In this document: in pieces, positions 53,974 through 64,000 of the stretch
Position numbering within the stretch: position 1 is the first letter of the stretch
Layout of the letters: each line of letters begins with the position of its first letter
Assembly: GCF_028882255.1 (NCBI RefSeq)
Contig: NZ_JARBUY010000003.1
Span: 147,018-211,017 of the forward strand
Source of the DNA: Maribacter polysaccharolyticus
GTDB lineage: Bacteria > Bacteroidota > Bacteroidia > Flavobacteriales > Flavobacteriaceae
Direction: 5' to 3'
Length of the DNA stretch: 64,000 nt
Notes under the pieces: model-generated
Database searches by the model: none
What the model saw: the letters and a program-made list of their open reading frames with translations, nothing else
Told to the model about the DNA's origin: nothing
Made by a program: the position numbers and the translations under genes

Positions 53974-54723
53974 TTAGAATTTTAACAGGCTGGCCTTGAA
54001 TAACTCCCTGTTCATACGGGCGATGTTCTCCAAAGTAATTCCCTTAGGACATTCCACTTCACAAGCACCGGTATTCGTACAGTTCCCAAATCCTTCCAAA
54101 TCCATTTGGGCTACCATGTTCCTAACCCGGTCTGCAGCTTCTACTTTACCTTGTGGCAAGAGTGCGAATTGGGATACTTTGGCTCCGACGAATAACATGG
54201 CTGAGGAGTTTTTACAACTGGCGACACAGGCACCACAACCTATACAGGCGGCAGCATCCATGGCCTCATCGGCGGCATGTTTTGAAATCGGTGTGGCGTT
54301 GGCATCTTGGGTATTTCCTGAAGTATTTACCGAGATATAGCCTCCCGCTTGTTGTATACGTTCAAAAGCAGTTCTGTCGACCACTAAATCCTTGATTACG
54401 GGAAATGCCTTGGCTCTCCATGGTTCAATGGTAATGGTGTCCCCATCCTTGAACATTCTCATGTGCAATTGGCAGGTGGTAATACCTCTATCGGGACCAT
54501 GGGCTTCACCATTTATATGTAAAGAACACATCCCACAGATACCTTCACGACAATCGTGGTCAAAGGCAATAGGTTCTTCTCCGGAATTTACAAGCTGTTC
54601 ATTCAAAACATCCATCATTTCCAAGAACGACATGTGTTCGGAAATATCAGACACTTTGTAATCGACCATCTTACCTTTATCCTGTGGTCCTTTTTGTCTC
54701 CAAATTTTAAGCGTTAGATTCAT
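53974..54723 (-). CDS. sdhB: Succinate dehydrogenase/fumarate reductase iron-sulfur subunit
   Basis: The 249-residue protein has the 2Fe-2S motif [13 protein letters not shown] near residues 59-71 with a later ITTCQ, the 4Fe-4S motif [11 protein letters not shown] near 148-158, and [15 protein letters not shown] for the remaining clusters. It passes electrons from the flavoprotein to quinone through the cytochrome b subunit. It is the last gene of sdhCAB, 80 bp after sdhA. Confidence 0.96.
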   Translation of the reverse strand: MNLTLKIWRQKGPQDKGKMVDYKVSDISEHMSFLEMMDVLNEQLVNSGEEPIAFDHDCREGICGMCSLHINGEAHGPDRGITTCQLHMRMFKDGDTITIEPWRAKAFPVIKDLVVDRTAFERIQQAGGYISVNTSGNTQDANATPISKHAADEAMDAAACIGCGACVASCKNSSAMLFVGAKVSQFALLPQGKVEAADRVRNMVAQMDLEGFGNCTNTGACEVECPKGITLENIARMNRELFKASLLKF

Positions 54724-54803
54724 CCTATATGGGTATTAAGCAATATGATTGATGTTATCGGCAGGTTGTTGTCATCATCGTCCCCTACCATAAAAACATA
54801 TTA

Positions 54804-56819
54804 CTATTTATAACTACGTTGTTTTAATTCAATATCCTTAAATTCCAATTCCTCTTTATGTAATACGGCATCGGCAGGTTCTCCTTTGTATTCCCAGGCA
54901 GAGACGAAGGCATAATCCTTATCATTACGTTTGGCTTCCCCTTTTTGTTCCCCCTCCAATTCTACGGATTCTTCGCGGAAGTGACCTCCACAGGATTCCG
55001 CACGTACGAGGGCATCTTTAGCGAATAATTCACCCAACTCCAAGAAATCCGCTACACGACCGGCTTTTTCCAATTCGGGGTTCATTTCATTTGCTGACCC
55101 AGGAACTTTGACATCTTTCCAGAATTCTTCACGAATCTGTTTAATTTCGGCCATGGCCTCTTTTAAACCTTTTTCGTTTCGAGACATTCCAACTTTGTCC
55201 CACATTACCTTACCTAAACGTTTGTGGAAGTGGTCTACGGATTTTGTCCCTTTGTTATTGATAAAGAAATCGATTTTATCCTTCACTTCCTTTTCAACCT
55301 CGTCAAACTCCTTGGTATCCGTTGGGATGGCTCCGGTTCGGATATCATCGGCCAAATAATCACCGATAGTATAAGGCAATACAAAATAACCATCGGCCAA
55401 ACCTTGCATCAATGCAGAAGCTCCCAATCGGTTGGCACCGTGATCGGAGAAGTTGGCCTCCCCGATACAGTAAAGACCGGGAACGGTGGTCATTAAATTA
55501 TAATCAACCCATATACCACCCATGGTATAGTGGGTAGCCGGATAAATCATCATTGGGGTCTTGTATGGATTCTCATCTACGATTTTCTCGTACATTTGGA
55601 AAAGGTTACCATACTTGGCCTCTATAACAGCTTCACCCAATTTGGTTATCTTTTCTTTGGAAGCATTGGCAATACCCTGTATTTTAGCTTGTTCCTTGCC
55701 ATAACGCTCTATGGCGGCAGCAAAATCAAGATACACGGCCTCCCCGGTGGCATTGACACCGTAACCGGCGTCACAACGTTCTTTTGCGGCTCTTGACGCA
55801 ACATCACGAGGCACTAGGTTACCGAATGCAGGATATCTTCTTTCCAAGTAATAATCCCTATTTTCTTCAGCGATTTCCGTTGGTTTTAATTTGCCTTCTT
55901 GAATAGCCTTGGCATCTTCTTTCTTGGCAGGAACCCAAATTCTACCATCATTACGCAATGATTCGGACATTAACGTTAACTTGGATTGGTAGTCGCCAGA
56001 ACGTGGAATACACGTTGGGTGGATTTGCGTAAAACAAGGATTGGCGAAAAACGCCCCTTTTTTATGTATTTTCCATGCTGCCGTTGCATTGGATCCCATG
56101 GCGTTGGTCGAAAGGAAATAAACATTACCATAACCACCGGTGGCAATAACCACGGCATGTGCGGAATGGCGCTCAATCTCACCGGTAATCAAGTTACGGG
56201 CTATAATTCCACGGGCTTTTCCATCTATTTTTACAACATCCAACATTTCATGGCGGTTGTACATATCTATTTTCCCACGTGCAATTTGACGGTTCATGGC
56301 CGAATAACAACCTAGCAACAATTGTTGGCCGGTTTGTCCTTTGGCATAAAAGGTCCTTGATACCAATACACCACCAAACGAACGGTTGTCCAACAATCCG
56401 CCATAATCACGTGCAAAAGGAACTCCTTGGGCAACACATTGGTCAATGATATTGGAAGAAACCTCTGCCAAACGATAAACATTCGCTTCACGGGAACGAT
56501 AGTCACCACCTTTTACGGTGTCATAGAACAGCCGATACACCGAGTCACCATCGCCCATATAGTTTTTAGCGGCATTAATACCACCTTGGGCTGCAATGGA
56601 ATGTGCTCTACGAGGGGAATCTTGGTAAGCGAATGCTTTTACATTGTATCCCAACTCTGCCAAGGTAGCTGCGGCAGATCCTCCTGCCAATCCGGTACCA
56701 ACCACAATAATGTCTATGTGACGTTTGTTCGCAGGGTTTACAAGATTTATTTTATCCTTGTAGGTAGTCCACTTGTCTTTTATTGGCCCTTCGGGCACTT
56801 TTGGGTCTAGTACAGACAT
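54804..56819 (-). CDS. sdhA: Succinate dehydrogenase/fumarate reductase flavoprotein subunit
   Basis: The 671-residue protein has the dinucleotide motif [20 protein letters not shown] near residue 40, the FAD-linking His in [17 protein letters not shown], and the active-site region with [15 protein letters not shown]. It oxidises succinate to fumarate in the TCA cycle at the inner face of the membrane. Type-B (Wolinella/Bacillus-like) length. It is 12 bp after sdhC. Confidence 0.97.
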   Translation of the reverse strand: MSVLDPKVPEGPIKDKWTTYKDKINLVNPANKRHIDIIVVGTGLAGGSAAATLAELGYNVKAFAYQDSPRRAHSIAAQGGINAAKNYMGDGDSVYRLFYDTVKGGDYRSREANVYRLAEVSSNIIDQCVAQGVPFARDYGGLLDNRSFGGVLVSRTFYAKGQTGQQLLLGCYSAMNRQIARGKIDMYNRHEMLDVVKIDGKARGIIARNLITGEIERHSAHAVVIATGGYGNVYFLSTNAMGSNATAAWKIHKKGAFFANPCFTQIHPTCIPRSGDYQSKLTLMSESLRNDGRIWVPAKKEDAKAIQEGKLKPTEIAEENRDYYLERRYPAFGNLVPRDVASRAAKERCDAGYGVNATGEAVYLDFAAAIERYGKEQAKIQGIANASKEKITKLGEAVIEAKYGNLFQMYEKIVDENPYKTPMMIYPATHYTMGGIWVDYNLMTTVPGLYCIGEANFSDHGANRLGASALMQGLADGYFVLPYTIGDYLADDIRTGAIPTDTKEFDEVEKEVKDKIDFFINNKGTKSVDHFHKRLGKVMWDKVGMSRNEKGLKEAMAEIKQIREEFWKDVKVPGSANEMNPELEKAGRVADFLELGELFAKDALVRAESCGGHFREESVELEGEQKGEAKRNDKDYAFVSAWEYKGEPADAVLHKEELEFKDIELKQRSYK

Positions 56820-56831
56820 AGGTAAATGGTA

Positions 56832-57509
56832 TTAATGGTTAAAATGATGGAAGAGGGCAACAACTATAAATCCTAATGGGATTAGGATTGAATATGCCTT
56901 GCCAATATTTTTCATTGCTTTTGTTCTTCCCATAGTTGCCCCAACGGATTGGAATGCAGAGGTAAAACCGTGTAATAAATGTAAGGCCAATAAAATAAAG
57001 GCAACTACATAGGCGCCTACCCTGATCGGACTTACGAATTTATGTTGTAGTTCTTCAAAATATCGGAATCCTTCCCCATCAGCCAAAAGGCCAGACATAT
57101 CGCCCTGAACATATTTGGTGTTCAATTCGGGAATCCAGAAATCGATGAAGTGAAGTATGAGAAAGGCCAATATGACCAATCCACTGTAAACCATGTTTCG
57201 ACTCATCCAAGAAGAATTCGCAGCGCCATTGTTCCTGACGTATTTGATGTTCCTTGCGGCCTTGTTCTTCTGCTCAAGAACGAATCCCATTACAAAGTGG
57301 AAGACCACACCGAAAATCAATACGGGTTGAAGCCCGAATTGTATCAAAGGATTGGTGCCCATGAAGTGCGATAGCTCATTGAACAGATCGGCACTGAATA
57401 CAGATGTAATGTTAACCGCTAAATGGATGACTAAAAAAATAATTAGGAAAAAAGCAGAAAGTGCCATGGCAAACTTCCTACCAATCGAAGATGTAAAGTA
57501 CCCGCTCAT
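56832..57509 (-). CDS. sdhC: Succinate dehydrogenase cytochrome b558 subunit
   Basis: The 225-residue protein has five predicted membrane helices with conserved His residues (VIHLAVN, FHFVMG, LHFIDFW, LLHGFT), the di-heme ligands of type-B succinate:quinone reductases. It anchors SdhAB and reduces menaquinone. It is the first gene of the operon and has a good promoter at 57530-57560. Confidence 0.94.
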   Translation of the reverse strand: MSGYFTSSIGRKFAMALSAFFLIIFLVIHLAVNITSVFSADLFNELSHFMGTNPLIQFGLQPVLIFGVVFHFVMGFVLEQKNKAARNIKYVRNNGAANSSWMSRNMVYSGLVILAFLILHFIDFWIPELNTKYVQGDMSGLLADGEGFRYFEELQHKFVSPIRVGAYVVAFILLALHLLHGFTSAFQSVGATMGRTKAMKNIGKAYSILIPLGFIVVALFHHFNH

Positions 57510-57529
57510 TGGATGTTGATTTTGAGGTT

Positions 57530-57560
57530 CAAATTTACGTTACTGTTGCATTATGACCAA
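57530..57560 (-). promoter_or_regulatory. Full -33/-7 promoter of sdhCAB
   Basis: On the minus strand TTG (57560-57558) is followed after 20 bp by TAAATTTG (57537-57530), a perfect TAnnTTTG. It ends 20 bp before the sdhC start codon. Confidence 0.65.
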
Positions 57561-57898
57561 GTTTTAAAGTACTTATATAGTCTTATTTAGATTCATTTTA
57601 AGCACCATAATAATCTGTTTAAATAATTACGTTTAAAAACCATATTTCGGCAAATGGCGTTAAACAACAATCGGATATACATGCACCGTATTTTAGATAT
57701 TATAGGCGTTGATTGTGAGGAGTATCCATGAAATCGAGTCTGCATTTACGGTGCGATCTTTGCGAAGGGAGGTTCGTGATCGTCTTTAAGGTGTTATGGA
57801 AAGCGGCCATAGATCGAATAATTCTTTACACAATTAGCACTATTCCGAATTTTAACCGATATTACCTTCAAATCCTTTAAACCAACCAAACAAATTCA
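57561..57898. other. Intergenic region between sdhC and rimK-like gene
   Basis: This 338-bp stretch holds one doubtful 50-codon frame (57728-57880, with Cys-x2-Cys in LRCDLCEG) and no recognised RNA, repeat or terminator. No perfect promoter element is seen. Confidence 0.35.
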
Positions 57899-58795
57899 AT
57901 GGATATAGGACTTTTATCGGTGAGTATGAATGTGTATTCTACGAAGCGTATCGCGGAAGAGGCTGAAAATCGCGGACACTATATAGAATTGATCGATCAT
58001 ACCAAATGTTCTGTAAAATTGGGATCGGGAAAACCTAAAGTATATTATTTCAATGAAAACATAACCGATGCCTTTGATGCCATCATTCCAAGGATAGGGG
58101 CCAAAGTGACCAAACATGGAGCCTCGATCGTAAAGGAATTCGAGATGAACGGGGTTTTCAGTACGGCCCATGCGTTGAGCATTTCAAGGGCCAGAAACAA
58201 AGTCCGTAGCCTGCAGATATTGTCCAGGAAACATATTCCCATACCTGACACCCTGTTTTCCATCAATCCGGATGATATTGAGCACCAGATAGAGCTTTTG
58301 GGAGGTCCCCCGGTCATCATTAAACTTCAAGAGGGTACCCAGGGTTTAGGGGTGATATTGGCTGAAAGTAAAAAATCGGCCAAATCGATCATAGATACAT
58401 TTTATAAAATGGATACCGGTATCCTTATCCAAAAATACATAGAGGAATCCAACGGGGAGGATATCCGCATCTTCGTGGTGGGGCAAAAGATCGTGGCCAG
58501 CATGAAACGAACCAGCGATGTCGGGGAGTTTCGGTCCAATGTGCATCGAGGGGGTATTACCGAAACGGTAAGCCCCACTCCAAAGGAGGAACACATGGCC
58601 TTAAGCGCAACCAAACACTTAGGGTTGGGGGTCGCGGGTGTGGATATCATCCGTTCCAAGAAAGGCCCCTTGCTTATCGAGGTAAACGCTTCTCCCGGCC
58701 TTCAGGCCATTGAAGCGACTACGGGAGTGAATATTGCCAAGGAAATCATCGTGTTCGTGGAAAGGAATGTTTCAAGAAAAAGAAAAAAGTATTGA
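57899..58795 (+). CDS. rimK: RimK-like ATP-grasp ligase (S6-glutamate ligase family)
   Basis: The 298-residue protein has an N-terminal preATP-grasp part (GLLSVSMNVYSTKRIAEEAE) and the RimK ATP-grasp domain with VIIKLQEGTQGLGVILAES near residue 140, EDIRIFVVGQKIVASMKR and LLIEVNASPGLQAIEATTGV. RimK adds glutamates to ribosomal protein S6 or makes poly-glutamate. Family membership is firm; the substrate in this phylum is less certain. It stands alone. Confidence 0.9.
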   Translation: MDIGLLSVSMNVYSTKRIAEEAENRGHYIELIDHTKCSVKLGSGKPKVYYFNENITDAFDAIIPRIGAKVTKHGASIVKEFEMNGVFSTAHALSISRARNKVRSLQILSRKHIPIPDTLFSINPDDIEHQIELLGGPPVIIKLQEGTQGLGVILAESKKSAKSIIDTFYKMDTGILIQKYIEESNGEDIRIFVVGQKIVASMKRTSDVGEFRSNVHRGGITETVSPTPKEEHMALSATKHLGLGVAGVDIIRSKKGPLLIEVNASPGLQAIEATTGVNIAKEIIVFVERNVSRKRKKY

Positions 58796-58932
58796 AGTCA
58801 GGGGAAATGACTCTACTAAGCTATTGAAGGCAACTGTCCCGATTTGGTGAACGGAATGGAAGTATGTAATTATTACTGCCGACTTACCACTTGTTTTGCC
58901 CTTTTTTATAACTTTCCGAAAAGATCCAGGCC

Positions 58933-59502
58933 ATGTATAAATTTCTTTTACCGTTTATTTTCATTTTGTCTACCTGTACTGACCGAGCAAAATTCGAAGT
59001 AGGGCAAATCAATACCCCAAAAGGGGAAATATTGATTTGGTTGTATGGGGAGACCCCTAACCATAAAGAGAGCTTTATAGAATTGGCCAATGCCGGGTAT
59101 TGGGATTCATTGACTTTCAATAGGGTGATACCTGATTTTGTGGCACAGGGGGGATGCCCTGATACCCCGGAAGGATTCGATGACCCGGAATATCTGTTGG
59201 CTCCGGAATTCGACGAAAAACTGGTGCACGACTATGGGGCAGTAGGCGCCGGAAGGGATGATAATCCGGGAAAATTATCGGCCCGATGTCAGTTTTACAT
59301 TGTTCAAAATAAGAAAGGGGTACACCGATTGGACGGGGATTATACCATATTCGGAAAAGTGATCAAAGGAATGGATGTTGTTGATGCCATTGTGAACAGT
59401 CCACGGGACTCCATAGACCAGCCATTGACACCGATAACCATGGATGTGAATGTCATAAGAATGAGTGCAGAAGAACTTAAAGCATACGCCATCGCCAATT
59501 AA
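58933..59502 (+). CDS. Cyclophilin-type peptidyl-prolyl isomerase lipoprotein
   Basis: The 189-residue protein has a short signal peptide with lipobox LSTC (Cys15) and a cyclophilin domain (FNRVIPDFVAQGGCPDTPEG near residues 56-75, RCQFYIVQNKKG near 117-128). It should catalyse proline isomerisation of exported proteins on the periplasmic side of a membrane. It converges with the BNR-repeat gene, 19 bp away. Confidence 0.92.
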   Translation: MYKFLLPFIFILSTCTDRAKFEVGQINTPKGEILIWLYGETPNHKESFIELANAGYWDSLTFNRVIPDFVAQGGCPDTPEGFDDPEYLLAPEFDEKLVHDYGAVGAGRDDNPGKLSARCQFYIVQNKKGVHRLDGDYTIFGKVIKGMDVVDAIVNSPRDSIDQPLTPITMDVNVIRMSAEELKAYAIAN

Positions 59503-59521
59503 TGGACCCCTACTATAAGGT

Positions 59522-62500
59522 CTAGGATTTTATTTTTTTAGCGAGCTGTATTTGATGTTTGCTCTTTTTCAGTTGGGTGTTCAATTGTTTTACATCAACC
59601 TTCATGAACCTTTCGAACCTCTCATTCACACGTTCCAAACGCTTGTTGAAAATGGCATAAACCTCGCGTTGTTGGTCGGTTGGCTTAAAATCTGCCCCAT
59701 TTGCCCCAATATCACTGGCCAAGGCACTTAATCTGCCATAGAGTTTCATGGGGGATCTAAAGGCATCTTCCCTAGCCCCGGTCAATTGAATGTCATATAA
59801 TGTTCCTGTGATATCCTCGGCCATTTTACGCAGTTCTGTCGCGCGTTTAATATCGTTTCCATTTTTCAAGCTTGGAATGATTGCATTCAATTCGGCCCGT
59901 AGGGTTTCCAAATCGTTGATCAGGGTGACCGCAATGTTTATGGCATCCCTTAGTTCCAGCGAAAAAGCGACCTGCTCCTTAATACTTTCCAATGTGCCTT
60001 CAGATGCGGGGTCTTTAAGAACGGTCAACTCACGAACATATTCATCGTTACCTATTATGAGTTTTACCTTATAGGTGTCAGGTACTACCCGTGGCCCGAA
60101 CTGTCCGCGCCTTAGGTCCAGATCCCAAGTGACCAATGGGCGCCAACCTTCCCCATTGAGTTGTACCCAAGGCCTTCCGGGTGGGGTCGACTTCAATTTG
60201 GGCTTATAGGTGGGTTCGTAACGTAAATTCCATACGGTTCTATGGATACCTTTATCATTCGCACCTTTTAATGTACGTATGATTTCATTGTTGGCATCCA
60301 AGATTTGTATTTCCACCTTTTGATCGGTACTGTCCTTCAGGTAATAGTTGATCTCCGCTCCATATTTTGGGTTTCGGCCGGAGTTGTTACTGGGACCATC
60401 GGTCTTTATACTTTCTTTTTGTTGAAAGCGATAGGCTTGTCGTAAGCTGAACAAATGGGCTTCTTCGTTTATGGCGTCCAAATCGAATTCCCGCAGCGGT
60501 GAAATATTATCCAAAATATAATAGCCCCTGCCGTAGGTGCCTACTACCAAATCATCGAAATGCTCTTGTATTTCCAACCAATAAACCGGTGCGGGAGGTA
60601 GGTTATTTCGCAGACGCATCCAATGTTCTCCATCGTCGTGACTGATGTACAAACCATTGTCCACTCCGGCATAAAGCATGCCCTCCCTTTTGGGATCCTC
60701 TTTGATGACATGAACGAAGCTGTGGACGGACTTTGGTAGGGTTTCGCTTATCAATCTCCAATGTTGTCCATAATCCTCCGTTTTGTACACAAAGGGGTCA
60801 AAATTGCCCATTTGATGTAGGTCCACACTGATGTACGCCGTACCTTTTTTATGCCGGGAGGTCTCTATATTGGATATGGTGCCCCATTTCGGTAGATTCG
60901 GAATGTTTTGGGTCACATTGGTCCAGTTTTTACCCCCGTTTAAGGTAAGCTGTACCTGACCATCATTACTGCCTGTCCAGATTACCCCGGCTTCTGTTTT
61001 TGATTCCTGGATCGCAAATAAGGTAGAACCGTCAAAGGTCATAAGGTTGTCTTTGGCAATACCCCCTGAACTCTGCTGATGCGTTTTGTCGTTCAACGTC
61101 AGGTCGGGGCTTAGTACCTGCCAACTTTGACCGTTATCATCGCTCTTATGCACATATTGACTTCCTACATAAACCCTGTGCTTCACGTGGGGCGAAAAGG
61201 CAAGGGGAAAATTCCAGTGCCATCGGTATTTCAATTCGGCCGGGGCCCAACCATAACCTGCTTCAGGCCATACCCGAACGTCTTGGGCGTGTCCTGTTTT
61301 GGCATTGTACCTTTCCAATCCACCATCATAACAACCAGACCATACGATGTTATTGTCAAAAGGGTCCGGTTGGGCAAATCCGCTTTCACAGCCACCCACA
61401 CCTTTCCATAATCCGATCGGTATGTAGCCTTGCAGACTGTTGCTCGGACCTTTGTAAGAGTAACCGTCTTGACGGTTTCCGTAAACGTTATAGGGTATTT
61501 GGTCGTCTACGGCCACATGGTACATTTGGGCGATGGGCAGTACCACCCTTTGAAAAGTTTCCCCGTGATTAAGACTTATGCTCGCTCCGCCATCATGGGC
61601 GACCATGATACGGTCGGCATTGGTTGGGTCTATCCAGATGTCATGGTTATCCCCTCCGGCCTTATAGCCTCCTTGTATCGTTTTGCCCCCATCTTTGGAG
61701 GTGCTGAACTTTACATTGGCAAAATACACCTCATCGGGGTTTTTCGTGGAGACGGCCATGCGCGTATAGTAGGGGGCTCGCTCGTTGATATCGTGATCAC
61801 GGGTTTGAAGGGTCCAGGTTTCCCCAAAATCGTTGGATCTGAAAAGGGCTGGACTATCAATTTCAAATAAAGCGTAGACCACATTGGGGCTGGAATGTGA
61901 AATCGCTACCCCTGTTTTCCCTACCGGGTTGTCGCTGCCCCCGGGCAATCCTTTTTCGGAAAGCGCCTCCCAGGTTTCACCACCGTCCAAAGAGCGGTAT
62001 ATACCCCCACCGGGTCCTCCACTGTTCAACCCCCACGTATTGATATGTATAGACCACATACCCACCAATAGCCTATTTGGGTTTTTGGGATCCAAGGCGA
62101 TATCCGCGGCGCCCGTATTTTTGTCAATGAACAGGATTTGTTTCCAACTTTCGCCACCATCGGTGGTCTTGTAAACGCCACGTTCCGGTTGGGGTCCGTA
62201 CGTGTGGCCCAGGGCAGCGACATAAACAATATCGGGATTGGTGGGGTGAACAACGATGCGGCCTATTCGCCCTGTTTTTTCAAGGCCCATATTCTTCCAG
62301 GTCTTTCCCGCATCCGTTGATTTATAGATGCCGTCCCCCATGGCATGGGCAGGCCGAATCACAAAAGTCTCGCCGGTACCTACCCAAATACTGTTGGGAT
62401 CTGTTGGGGCAATGGCCAAGGAACCCACCGAGGAAACATCTTGGTCGTCGAAAATCGATTTCCAAGTAACCCCGCCATCCGTAGTTTTCCATAAACCTCC

Positions 62501-62683
62501 TGACGCTGCACCAATGTAATTGATCATGGGATTTCCCGGAACGCCGGCAATGGCAATCGTTCGGTTGCCTTCAGGACCTATAAATCGGAATTTCAAGTTT
62601 CGGAATACCTCGGCATCGATTTGGGCATTACAGATGAATGAAAATAAAAAAACAAAGAGGATACGAAAAGGTCTTGGACTCAT
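59522..62683 (-). CDS. Secreted sortilin/BNR Asp-box repeat protein
   Basis: The 1053-residue protein has a signal peptide (cleavage near CNAQ, residue 21) and a large beta-propeller region with about 11 Asp-box motifs of the form S/T-x-D-x-G-x-x-W (for example TTDGGVTWKS, SLDGGETWEA, SDDNGQSWQV), as in VPS10/sortilin and glycosidase-like propellers. The last 300 residues (from about 740) contain beta strands and a helical end rich in Lys and Arg. No catalytic motif or T9SS C-terminal domain is recognised. It may bind a polymer or protein outside the cell. Function unknown. Confidence 0.75.
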   Translation of the reverse strand: MSPRPFRILFVFLFSFICNAQIDAEVFRNLKFRFIGPEGNRTIAIAGVPGNPMINYIGAASGGLWKTTDGGVTWKSIFDDQDVSSVGSLAIAPTDPNSIWVGTGETFVIRPAHAMGDGIYKSTDAGKTWKNMGLEKTGRIGRIVVHPTNPDIVYVAALGHTYGPQPERGVYKTTDGGESWKQILFIDKNTGAADIALDPKNPNRLLVGMWSIHINTWGLNSGGPGGGIYRSLDGGETWEALSEKGLPGGSDNPVGKTGVAISHSSPNVVYALFEIDSPALFRSNDFGETWTLQTRDHDINERAPYYTRMAVSTKNPDEVYFANVKFSTSKDGGKTIQGGYKAGGDNHDIWIDPTNADRIMVAHDGGASISLNHGETFQRVVLPIAQMYHVAVDDQIPYNVYGNRQDGYSYKGPSNSLQGYIPIGLWKGVGGCESGFAQPDPFDNNIVWSGCYDGGLERYNAKTGHAQDVRVWPEAGYGWAPAELKYRWHWNFPLAFSPHVKHRVYVGSQYVHKSDDNGQSWQVLSPDLTLNDKTHQQSSGGIAKDNLMTFDGSTLFAIQESKTEAGVIWTGSNDGQVQLTLNGGKNWTNVTQNIPNLPKWGTISNIETSRHKKGTAYISVDLHQMGNFDPFVYKTEDYGQHWRLISETLPKSVHSFVHVIKEDPKREGMLYAGVDNGLYISHDDGEHWMRLRNNLPPAPVYWLEIQEHFDDLVVGTYGRGYYILDNISPLREFDLDAINEEAHLFSLRQAYRFQQKESIKTDGPSNNSGRNPKYGAEINYYLKDSTDQKVEIQILDANNEIIRTLKGANDKGIHRTVWNLRYEPTYKPKLKSTPPGRPWVQLNGEGWRPLVTWDLDLRRGQFGPRVVPDTYKVKLIIGNDEYVRELTVLKDPASEGTLESIKEQVAFSLELRDAINIAVTLINDLETLRAELNAIIPSLKNGNDIKRATELRKMAEDITGTLYDIQLTGAREDAFRSPMKLYGRLSALASDIGANGADFKPTDQQREVYAIFNKRLERVNERFERFMKVDVKQLNTQLKKSKHQIQLAKKIKS

Positions 62684-62822
62684 GATAATTGGATGATTGG
62701 AAGAATCCCCACCTTCATTGGAAAAACTCCAATTCGATTGAATCTAAGGGGATACCGGGATTTATTTTATCCTTACTAATATAATTAAAGTTATAATTCG
62801 ACCCTTACCTTATCGGAATTAT

Positions 62823-62830
62823 TAATTTTG
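62823..62830 (+). promoter_or_regulatory. -7 element of aminopeptidase P promoter
   Basis: TAATTTTG is a perfect TAnnTTTG ending 19 bp before the ATG at 62850. It also lies between two divergent genes. Confidence 0.55.
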
Positions 62831-62849
62831 TGGTCCAAATACATTCCAC

Positions 62850-64000
62850 ATGAAATACGAACAAATAAGCAGTGATCTTTTTATAAAGAATCGCAAGAAA
62901 TTCATGGCTAAAATGTTGCCATCGAGTATCGCGATATTCAATTCAAATGATATATATCCGATTAGCGCGGATAGTACTTTGCCTTTTGAGCAGCATCGCG
63001 ATATCTTTTATTTGAGCGGTGCCGATCAGGAAGAAAGTATTCTATTGCTTTTCCCTGATTCCCATGACAAAAAACTTCGCGAGGTCCTTTTTGTACGTGA
63101 GACCAATGATCATATTGCAGTTTGGGAAGGCGAAAAACTGACCAAGGAGAAAGCCACCGAAATTTCGGGAATCGAAACTGTTTATTGGTTGGGCGAATTT
63201 GACAAGGTGTTTTTTAATTTAATGACCGAGGCCGATACGATATATTTCAATACCAATGAACATTATAGGCAGTCTGTGGAGACCCAAACCCGTGAAGATC
63301 GTTTTATCCGGGATTGCAAACGAAAGTTCCCAGGCCATAAAGTGGCGAAAAGCAATCCTATTTTACAGGAAGTACGGGGGGTGAAAGAACCAGAGGAAAT
63401 CGCATTGATGCAAAAGGCATGCAACATTACCGAAAAAGGGTTTCGAAGGTTATTGGCCTTTGTAAAGCCGGGGGTTTGGGAATATGAAATAGAAGCGGAA
63501 CTGTTGCATGAGTTTATACGAAACCGATCCAAAGGATTTGCCTATACCCCGATAGTCGCCTCGGGCGCCAATGCCAATGTACTTCATTACATAGTGAACA
63601 ATCAGCAGTGTAAAGACGGGGATATGTTATTGTTGGATGTGGCTGCCGAATATGCCAACTATTCCAGCGACCTCACAAGGACCATTCCGGTAAACGGTAG
63701 GTTCTCCGATCGCCAAAAAGCGGTATACCAATCGGTATTGAACGTCAAGAACGAAGCCACGAAAATGTTGGTGCCCGGTACCGATTGGGCCGAGTATCAT
63801 AAAGAAGTCGGTAAAATCATGACGTCGGAACTATTGGGCTTAGGCTTATTGGACAAGGCCGATGTACAAAATGAAGATAAGGACTGGCCGGCCTATAAGA
63901 AATACTTTATGCACGGTACCAGCCACCATATCGGATTGGATACCCATGACTATGGGGCGCTCAAATCCCCGATGAAAGCCAATATGGTCTTTACCGTTGA
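62850..64000 (+). CDS. Aminopeptidase P family protein (3' truncated by window edge)
   Basis: The open frame from ATG 62850 (MKYEQISSDLFIKNRKKFMA) runs past the window end with no stop. The first 150 residues form the aminopeptidase P N-terminal domain. The M24 'pita-bread' domain follows from about residue 175, with LLLDVAAEYANYSSDLTRTI (metal ligands Asp) and HGTSHHIGLDTHD (His and metal site). It cleaves the N-terminal residue next to proline with two Mn ions. The remaining ligands (two Glu) lie beyond base 64000. Confidence 0.92.
   Translation, partial: MKYEQISSDLFIKNRKKFMAKMLPSSIAIFNSNDIYPISADSTLPFEQHRDIFYLSGADQEESILLLFPDSHDKKLREVLFVRETNDHIAVWEGEKLTKEKATEISGIETVYWLGEFDKVFFNLMTEADTIYFNTNEHYRQSVETQTREDRFIRDCKRKFPGHKVAKSNPILQEVRGVKEPEEIALMQKACNITEKGFRRLLAFVKPGVWEYEIEAELLHEFIRNRSKGFAYTPIVASGANANVLHYIVNNQQCKDGDMLLLDVAAEYANYSSDLTRTIPVNGRFSDRQKAVYQSVLNVKNEATKMLVPGTDWAEYHKEVGKIMTSELLGLGLLDKADVQNEDKDWPAYKKYFMHGTSHHIGLDTHDYGALKSPMKANMVFTV

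Noticed and set aside
1-64000. tRNA or rRNA genes
   Set aside because: No T-loop GGTTCRANTCC with a matching acceptor and no 16S/23S motifs were seen by eye on either strand; a covariance search would be needed for certainty.
1-64000. CRISPR arrays, prophage, intact IS or defence systems
   Set aside because: No regularly spaced repeats, no transposase, integrase, Cas or phage structural genes; the Vsr-like gene alone does not make a defence system.

Overview
The window comes from a gliding, probably marine member of the Flavobacteriaceae (Bacteroidota). The evidence is a gldH and a sprE/porW homologue, the split F1Fo ATP synthase operon, flavobacterial families such as DUF6341, DUF6427, DUF5687 and DUF4292, HU-SPOR and ricT-gldH-PBP1A gene sets, and many TAnnTTTG (-7) promoter elements. 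The genus cannot be fixed from the sequence alone. I see no rRNA, tRNA, CRISPR array, prophage or intact insertion sequence.

Layout: 1-7.3 kb is the end of an exopolysaccharide/capsule cluster: a truncated GT4 glycosyltransferase, two polymerase/ligase-like membrane proteins with a decayed third copy between them, a WecG/TagA-type transferase, the initiating sugar-phosphate transferase and UDP-glucuronate decarboxylase. The first 4.8 kb is visibly AT-richer than the rest. 7.4-11.6 kb holds purD, two membrane proteins of unknown function, DUF4254 and a GT9 glycosyltransferase. 11.6-14.7 kb is an arsenosugar-type locus (TetR regulator, ArsS radical SAM enzyme, AhpD-like protein, DUF2064 transferase) with several TetR-like palindromes and no arsM in view. 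15-18.4 kb has a PaaE-like reductase and a DUF5687/ABC exporter pair. 18.6-27.4 kb joins sprE and a bactofilin to atpZ-DUF6168-atpBEFHAG; atpD and atpC are absent.

27.5-33.4 kb carries a flippase, dut, a TPR protein, a DUF4292 lipoprotein, an EnvC-like protein and a frameshifted aldo/keto reductase. 33.4-42 kb contains a thioesterase, an HU-SPOR protein, dprA, trpS, plsC, a lipoprotein/ECF sigma/anti-sigma-barrel operon and recA. 42.6-45.2 kb groups a U32 protein, a ferredoxin and TrhO, a likely tRNA U34 hydroxylation set. 45.2-50.5 kb has an MFS transporter and ricT-gldH-PBP1A. 50.6-53.9 kb has a 3-oxoacid CoA-transferase pair split by an unusual spacer, a candidate small ORF with a strong terminator, a GNAT acetyltransferase and an orphan Vsr-like nuclease. 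54-57.5 kb is succinate dehydrogenase (sdhCAB). The end holds a RimK-like ligase, a lipoprotein cyclophilin, a large sortilin/BNR-repeat protein and a truncated aminopeptidase P.

Most of the window is core chromosome. The parts that deserve a second look are the arsenosugar locus and its operators, the TrhP-ferredoxin-TrhO trio, the anti-sigma/beta-barrel fusion, the decaying polymerase copies and the small unassigned transcription units.
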